Part shown: in pieces, positions 6,766-10,293 of the stretch
Position numbering within the stretch: position 1 is the stretch's first letter
Layout: every line of letters starts with the position of its first letter
NCBI GenBank assembly: GCA_016650415.1
Contig: JAENVU010000136.1
Location: 1-10,293, forward strand
Origin: Acidimicrobiia bacterium
Lineage (GTDB): Bacteria > Actinomycetota > Acidimicrobiia > IMCC26256 > JAENVU01
Direction: 5' to 3'
Length of the DNA: 10,293 nucleotides
Translations under genes and position numbers: made by a program
The notes under the pieces: generated by a model
What the model was told of the DNA's origin: nothing
The model's database searches: none
Seen by the model: the letters and a program-made list of their open reading frames with translations, nothing else

Positions 6766-8343
6766 ATGGCTGCACAGGAACCGACGACCCCGCACCCGAT
6801 CCACGAGTTGATGGATCAGCTCGCCGAGCGGAGGGAACAGGCACTCCACGCGGGCAGCGACGAATCGATCGCCCGCCAGCACGGCCGGGGCAAGCTCACC
6901 GCCCGGGAGCGCATCGACCTCCTGCTCGATCCCGGTTCGTTCCACGAACTCGACATGCTGGCCCGCCACCGCGCGCACGGATTCGGCATCGAGAACACCC
7001 GGCCCCTCACCGACGGTGTCGTGACCGGGTGGGGCACCGTCGACGGCCGCAAGGTGTTCCTCTTCGCGCAGGACTTCACCGTCTTCGGTGGTGCGCTCGG
7101 CGAGGTCTTCGCCGAGAAGATCCACAAGGTGATGGATCTCGCCGCGAGCACCGGGGCACCGTTCATCGGGCTCAACGACGGTGCCGGGGCGCGCATCCAA
7201 GAGGGGGTCGTCTCGCTCGCGAGCTACGGCGGGATCTTCCACCGCAACGTGCAGGCGAGCGGCGTCATCCCGCAGATCAGCGTGATCCTCGGCCCGTGTG
7301 CGGGCGGCGCGGTGTATTCGCCGGCGATGACCGACTTCATCTTCATGGTGAAGGGCACCTCGCACATGTTCATCACGGGGCCGGATGTCGTGAAGGCCGC
7401 GACCGGCGAGGACGTGACCCAGGAAGAGCTCGGCGGCGCGATGACCCACGCGCAGAAGTCGGGGGTCGCGGGGTTCGTGTACGACGACGAAGCAACGTGC
7501 CTCGAGCAGGTGCGTTACCTGCTCTCCTTCCTCCCGTCGAACAACCTCGAGGACCCGCCCGCCTTCGAGCCGGACGACCCGCGCGATCGTCCGTGTGACG
7601 CGATCCTCGATCTCATTCCCGATGCACCCAACAAGCCCTACGACATGAAGGCCGTGATCGCGGACGTCGTCGACGACGGCGATTTCTTCGAGGTCAACGC
7701 GCGGTGGGCCATGAACATCGTCTGCGGATTCGGCCGGGTGAACGGCAAGGTCGTCGGCATCGTCGGGAACCAGCCGAAGGTGTTGGCCGGCTGCTTGGAC
7801 ATCGAGGCGTCCGAGAAGTCCGCCCGCTTCGTGCGGACCTGCGACGCGTTCAACATTCCGCTGGTCACGTTCGTCGACGTTCCCGGCTTCCTCCCGGGAA
7901 CCAACCAGGAGTACGACGGCATCATTCGTCACGGCGCCAAGCTGCTCTACGCCTACTGCGAGGCGACCGTGCCCCGGATCCAGATCATCACCCGCAAGGG
8001 CTACGGCGGGGCGTTCGTCGTCATGAACTCCAAGTCGATCGGCGCCGATCTCGCCTACGCGTGGCCGTCGGCCGAGATCGCGGTGATGGACGCGAACGGC
8101 GCGGCCAACATCTTGCTGCGACGCGAGCTGGCCGAATCCGAGGATCCGGTGGCGCGCAAGGCCCAGTGGGACGTCGAGTATCGGGAGCGCTTTGCGAACC
8201 CGTACAACGCGGCCGAGCGGGGGTACGTCGACGACGTGATCGACCCGCGCGACACCCGCCGGGTGCTGGCCGATGCCCTCGACATGCTCGCGACCAAGAA
8301 GGAACAGATTCCGGCCCGCAAGCACGGGAACGTCCCCCTGTAA
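6766..8343 (+). CDS. pccB: Acyl-CoA (propionyl/acetyl-CoA) carboxylase beta subunit, carboxyltransferase
   Basis: This subunit transfers CO2 from carboxybiotin to a short acyl-CoA, classically propionyl-CoA to (2S)-methylmalonyl-CoA. The 525 residues are full length for PccB/AccD5 proteins. The N-terminal crotonase-like half contains GKLTARERIDLLLD (42-55), DGAGARIQEGV (138-148) and the oxyanion-site GPCAGGAVYSPAMTD (176-190). The C-terminal half contains VDVPGFLPGTNQEYDGI (370-386) and GYGGAFVVMNSKSIGAD (412-428). Residue V418 sits where Streptomyces coelicolor PccB has Asp422, a reported specificity determinant, so this protein looks more like broad-range or acetyl-CoA-accepting AccB types. 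The last residues, KHGNVPL, match the conserved C-terminus. The stop overlaps the epsilon-subunit start by one base. The biotinylated alpha subunit must be encoded elsewhere. Confidence 0.94.
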   Translation: MAAQEPTTPHPIHELMDQLAERREQALHAGSDESIARQHGRGKLTARERIDLLLDPGSFHELDMLARHRAHGFGIENTRPLTDGVVTGWGTVDGRKVFLFAQDFTVFGGALGEVFAEKIHKVMDLAASTGAPFIGLNDGAGARIQEGVVSLASYGGIFHRNVQASGVIPQISVILGPCAGGAVYSPAMTDFIFMVKGTSHMFITGPDVVKAATGEDVTQEELGGAMTHAQKSGVAGFVYDDEATCLEQVRYLLSFLPSNNLEDPPAFEPDDPRDRPCDAILDLIPDAPNKPYDMKAVIADVVDDGDFFEVNARWAMNIVCGFGRVNGKVVGIVGNQPKVLAGCLDIEASEKSARFVRTCDAFNIPLVTFVDVPGFLPGTNQEYDGIIRHGAKLLYAYCEATVPRIQIITRKGYGGAFVVMNSKSIGADLAYAWPSAEIAVMDANGAANILLRRELAESEDPVARKAQWDVEYRERFANPYNAAERGYVDDVIDPRDTRRVLADALDMLATKKEQIPARKHGNVPL

Positions 8344-8576
8344 TGGCCGGCGACGGCCCGATGCGCAAGGTGATCGACGCCAACGCGTCCGACGAAGAAG
8401 TTGCCGCGATCATCGCGGCGCTGACGGTGTTGATGCCGTCGGGTCAGGCGGCGCCGGAATCCGACGCGGATGCGTCGCACTGGGTCGAGGCCGCTCGCCT
8501 GGCCGCGCGGCGGTCCGGGATGACGCGTGGAGATTGGCGGCTCTCGGGTCGGATCGGGCGACGAAGCGTCGGATGA
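8343..8576 (+). CDS. pccE: Acyl-CoA carboxylase epsilon subunit
   Basis: A 77-residue protein matching the actinobacterial ACC epsilon family (PccE/AccE5). An N-terminal helix with the pattern SDEEVAAIIAALTVL (16-30) matches the conserved eEvAAl-x-AvL segment. It is followed by an acidic, low-complexity linker (about 32-44), W47, and the C-terminal G59-D-W61-R-L-S motif. In Streptomyces and mycobacteria this subunit binds the alpha-beta carboxylase complex and raises its activity. The start ATG overlaps the beta-subunit stop (TAATG), and its own stop overlaps the next gene by four bases, so translation is probably coupled. ATG at 8361 is a possible alternative start that would leave the conserved region intact. 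Being so short and weakly conserved, it is easily missed, but position and motifs together make the call firm. Confidence 0.87.
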   Translation: MAGDGPMRKVIDANASDEEVAAIIAALTVLMPSGQAAPESDADASHWVEAARLAARRSGMTRGDWRLSGRIGRRSVG

Positions 8577-9697
8577 GCGCGGTGATCGAACACGCGGAGG
8601 TCGCGACCGTCGGACCGCGTACGGTCACCGTCACCTTCGTCACCGAACCCGAACTGATCGTCACGACCCGGGTCGGCGATCGGGAGACGTCGACCACGGG
8701 CCCGTATCACGTTGCGGACTTCACTGATCTCGAACCCGTGACCGAGTATGCGATCGCGATCGAAGGGCTCGCCACGACGAGCGACGAACTCCCCGCGATG
8801 GTCCGGACGTTGGCCGAACCGAGTGGTGCCCCCCTGACCGCGTTCGCGACGGTCAACGACGTGCACTTCGGCGAGGTCGTGTGCGGGATGATCCATTCCA
8901 TCCCCGAGGAAGAGCTCGGTCCCTGGGCGCGCGCCGAACCGGGTGAGGACCCCTATCCGCTCACGATGAACCGGGCCGCGGTCGCCGAGATCGCCGAGTT
9001 CGGGCCGGATGCACTCATCGCGAAAGGCGATCTCACGTGCGTGGGCAGTGACGAGGAGTACCAAGCCTTTCTCGATACCTACGGCGGGTTCGGCTCGACC
9101 CTGCACCACGTGCGCGGCAACCACGACGCGATGCGAGACCCGACGATGGCACTCGAAGGCGCACCGTACGCGGTGGACATCAACGGCGTGACGCTCGCGG
9201 TGATCGACACTGTGCGGCCCCGCGAGGCCGGGGGCCAGATCACCCGTGACCAGCTCGCGTGGCTCGACGCCACCGCGGCGGAGACGAGCGGATCGGTCTT
9301 CGTCTTCGGTCACCACCAGGTCTGGGATCTCCGCGCGCCCGAGCGGTCGGAGCACTACTTCGGCATCGACCCGGACAGCAGCGAGGCCTTCGCCGCGATC
9401 GTCGGCCGGCGCGAGAACATCGTCGGCTATTTCGCCGGGCACACCCACCGCAACCGCATCCGTCGGTTCGATGAATCGCGCAACGTACCGTTCGTCGAGA
9501 TCGGCGCGGTCAAGGAGTACATGGGGGTCTGGGCCGAGTACCAGGTCCATGAGGGCGGCTACACCCAGGTAGTGCATCGCCTCGCGAGTCCCGAGGCCCT
9601 CTCCTGGTCCGAACGGACCCGCTTCCTCTACAGCGGTCTCTACCCCGAGTATTCCCGCGGCCGCCTCGACCACCGCTGTTTCGGGTACACGTTCTGA
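8573..9697 (+). CDS. Calcineurin-like metallophosphoesterase with N-terminal fibronectin III-like domain
   Basis: A 374-residue protein with a complete metallophosphoesterase (PF00149-type) core. Metal ligands appear in order: D96-x-H98, D153 in KGDLT, N183-H184-D185 in GNHD, H247 or H248 in FGHHQ, and H290-T-H292 in GHTH. Residues 1-82 are beta-rich and contain FTDLEPVTEYAIAIEG (50-65), like the closing strands of a fibronectin III or purple acid phosphatase N-terminal domain. No signal peptide or membrane helix is seen, so it is probably cytosolic, which is unusual for proteins with such a domain. The substrate is unknown; cyclic nucleotides, nucleotides or CoA-related phosphoesters cannot be told apart from sequence. 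It starts in an ATGA overlap with the epsilon-subunit stop, so it should be co-expressed with the carboxylase. Confidence 0.85.
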   Translation: MSAVIEHAEVATVGPRTVTVTFVTEPELIVTTRVGDRETSTTGPYHVADFTDLEPVTEYAIAIEGLATTSDELPAMVRTLAEPSGAPLTAFATVNDVHFGEVVCGMIHSIPEEELGPWARAEPGEDPYPLTMNRAAVAEIAEFGPDALIAKGDLTCVGSDEEYQAFLDTYGGFGSTLHHVRGNHDAMRDPTMALEGAPYAVDINGVTLAVIDTVRPREAGGQITRDQLAWLDATAAETSGSVFVFGHHQVWDLRAPERSEHYFGIDPDSSEAFAAIVGRRENIVGYFAGHTHRNRIRRFDESRNVPFVEIGAVKEYMGVWAEYQVHEGGYTQVVHRLASPEALSWSERTRFLYSGLYPEYSRGRLDHRCFGYTF

Positions 9698-9713
9698 CTG
9701 TCTAAGTAGTCAG
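9694..9713. terminator. Weak hairpin spanning both convergent stop codons
   Basis: CTGACT (9694-9699) and AGTCAG (9708-9713) form a 6-bp stem with an 8-base loop. It covers the metallophosphoesterase TGA (9695-9697) and the amidase stop (9702-9704). With only four bases between the two genes it is the only candidate for a shared terminator, but it is weak. Confidence 0.3.
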
Positions 9714-10293
9714 GAACGGGAAGAGGTCGAGCCAGTCGCGGCGCTGATCGAGGTCGAGGTCGGCGATCAGCACGGCGGGTTCGTCCCTGGGTGCCTGTAC
9801 CAACACCCGGCCGTACGGGTCGGAGATGAAGGACGACCCGTAGAAGGTGATCTTGGTACCGTCGTCTCGCTCGGTTCCGATGCGATTGATGGCGACCATG
9901 AAGGTGCCGTTGGTGATGCCGTTGCCGCGGATGACGTGCTCCCACAACGGCTCCGTGTCGAACCCGGGATGGTCCGGTTCCGAACCGATCGCCGTCGGGT
10001 ACACGAGCACGTCGGCCCCGTCGCGTGAATACGCGCGTGCCACTTCGGGAAACCACTGGTCCCAGCAGGTCGGGAATCCGAACCGGGCGGATGCGATGTC
10101 GATGACCGGGTACCCCGTGTCGCCGGGTCGGAAGTAGCGATCCTCGTAGTAGCCCGAGGTGACCGGGATGTGCACCTTGCGGGTGCGGGCGAGCAACTCA
10201 CCGGTCGGTGTCACGACGATCGCGGTATTGAATCCGAGCCCGCCGTCGGCCGCGGCTTCCCAGAGCGACGCATGGACCGGAACGCCCAACTGC
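9702..10293 (-). CDS. Carbon-nitrogen hydrolase (nitrilase superfamily amidase), partial
   Basis: The window holds the C-terminal 196 or so residues; the N-terminus and the catalytic Glu lie beyond the right edge, so the TTG at 10289 is an internal codon. The catalytic lysine is in RTRKVHIP (Lys codon 10178-10176) and the nucleophilic cysteine in FPTCWDQWFPE (Cys codon 10067-10065). GYYEDRYFRPGD, YPTAIGSEP, NRIGTE and FYGSSFISDP closely resemble N-carbamoylputrescine amidase (AguB) and beta-ureidopropionase-like enzymes, which cleave N-carbamoyl groups to amine, CO2 and ammonia. This suggests polyamine or pyrimidine/beta-alanine metabolism, but the substrate is not certain. The protein ends at LFPFLTT, where many relatives continue about ten residues with an RRP-containing tail. 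It is convergent with the metallophosphoesterase gene, four bases apart. Confidence 0.87.
   Translation of the reverse strand, partial: QLGVPVHASLWEAAADGGLGFNTAIVVTPTGELLARTRKVHIPVTSGYYEDRYFRPGDTGYPVIDIASARFGFPTCWDQWFPEVARAYSRDGADVLVYPTAIGSEPDHPGFDTEPLWEHVIRGNGITNGTFMVAINRIGTERDDGTKITFYGSSFISDPYGRVLVQAPRDEPAVLIADLDLDQRRDWLDLFPFLTT

Noticed and set aside
6439..8325. 628-codon minus-strand frame antisense to the epimerase and carboxylase genes
   Set aside because: It spans two clear plus-strand genes and their intergenic gap, has low-complexity Arg/Val/Asp composition, and shows no family features.
8444..9673. 409-codon minus-strand frame antisense to the metallophosphoesterase
   Set aside because: All metallophosphoesterase metal motifs are intact on the plus strand; the antisense product has no recognisable domain.

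Overview
This is a GC-rich bacterial chromosomal window, dense with genes, carrying ten protein genes (nine complete, one cut by the right edge). A separate acyl-CoA carboxylase epsilon subunit, a DUF2752 membrane protein, a Ccr-type carboxylase and start codons that look leaderless all suggest an actinobacterium. Something near the Acidimicrobiia is possible, but that placement is inference. I see no tRNA, rRNA, insertion sequence, phage gene or CRISPR array, and no gap over 300 bases without a gene.

Left part (1-1990): metY (O-acetylhomoserine sulfhydrylase, minus strand) is divergent from a small DUF2752 membrane protein. Their promoters sit back to back in 87 bases. A strong 15-bp hairpin separates the DUF2752 gene from the convergent next gene.

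Middle (1991-4054, minus strand): a proline-rich multi-pass membrane protein and an acetyl-CoA C-acetyltransferase. The 99-base gap between them holds an 11-bp inverted repeat, one arm of which covers the ribosome binding site of the membrane protein gene.

Right part (4290-9697, plus strand): crotonyl-CoA carboxylase/reductase (ccr), an FKBP-type lipoprotein, methylmalonyl/ethylmalonyl-CoA epimerase, acyl-CoA carboxylase beta subunit, its epsilon subunit, and a metallophosphoesterase. The last three genes overlap by 1 and 4 bases. A partial nitrilase-superfamily amidase (minus strand) closes the window.

Metabolically, thiolase, Ccr, epimerase and acyl-CoA carboxylase form a coherent C4/C3 branched acyl-CoA module. 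Acetyl-CoA is condensed to acetoacetyl-CoA, which after reduction and dehydration (genes not here) gives crotonyl-CoA. Ccr turns this into (2S)-ethylmalonyl-CoA and the epimerase changes its stereochemistry. The carboxylase links propionyl-CoA (or other short acyl-CoAs) to methylmalonyl-CoA. This fits the ethylmalonyl-CoA pathway, but the mutase, methylsuccinyl-CoA dehydrogenase and lyase genes are not in view, so a role in supplying extender units or storage-polymer metabolism remains open.

The points most worth following are non-enzymatic or subtle: a repeated TANNNT box 6-9 bases before five plus-strand starts without Shine-Dalgarno sequences, Val in place of the usual specificity Asp of the carboxylase beta subunit, the possible riboregulatory inverted repeat, and two unexpected partners (FKBP lipoprotein, metallophosphoesterase) in the module. 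I do not see a clearly new defence or mobile system.
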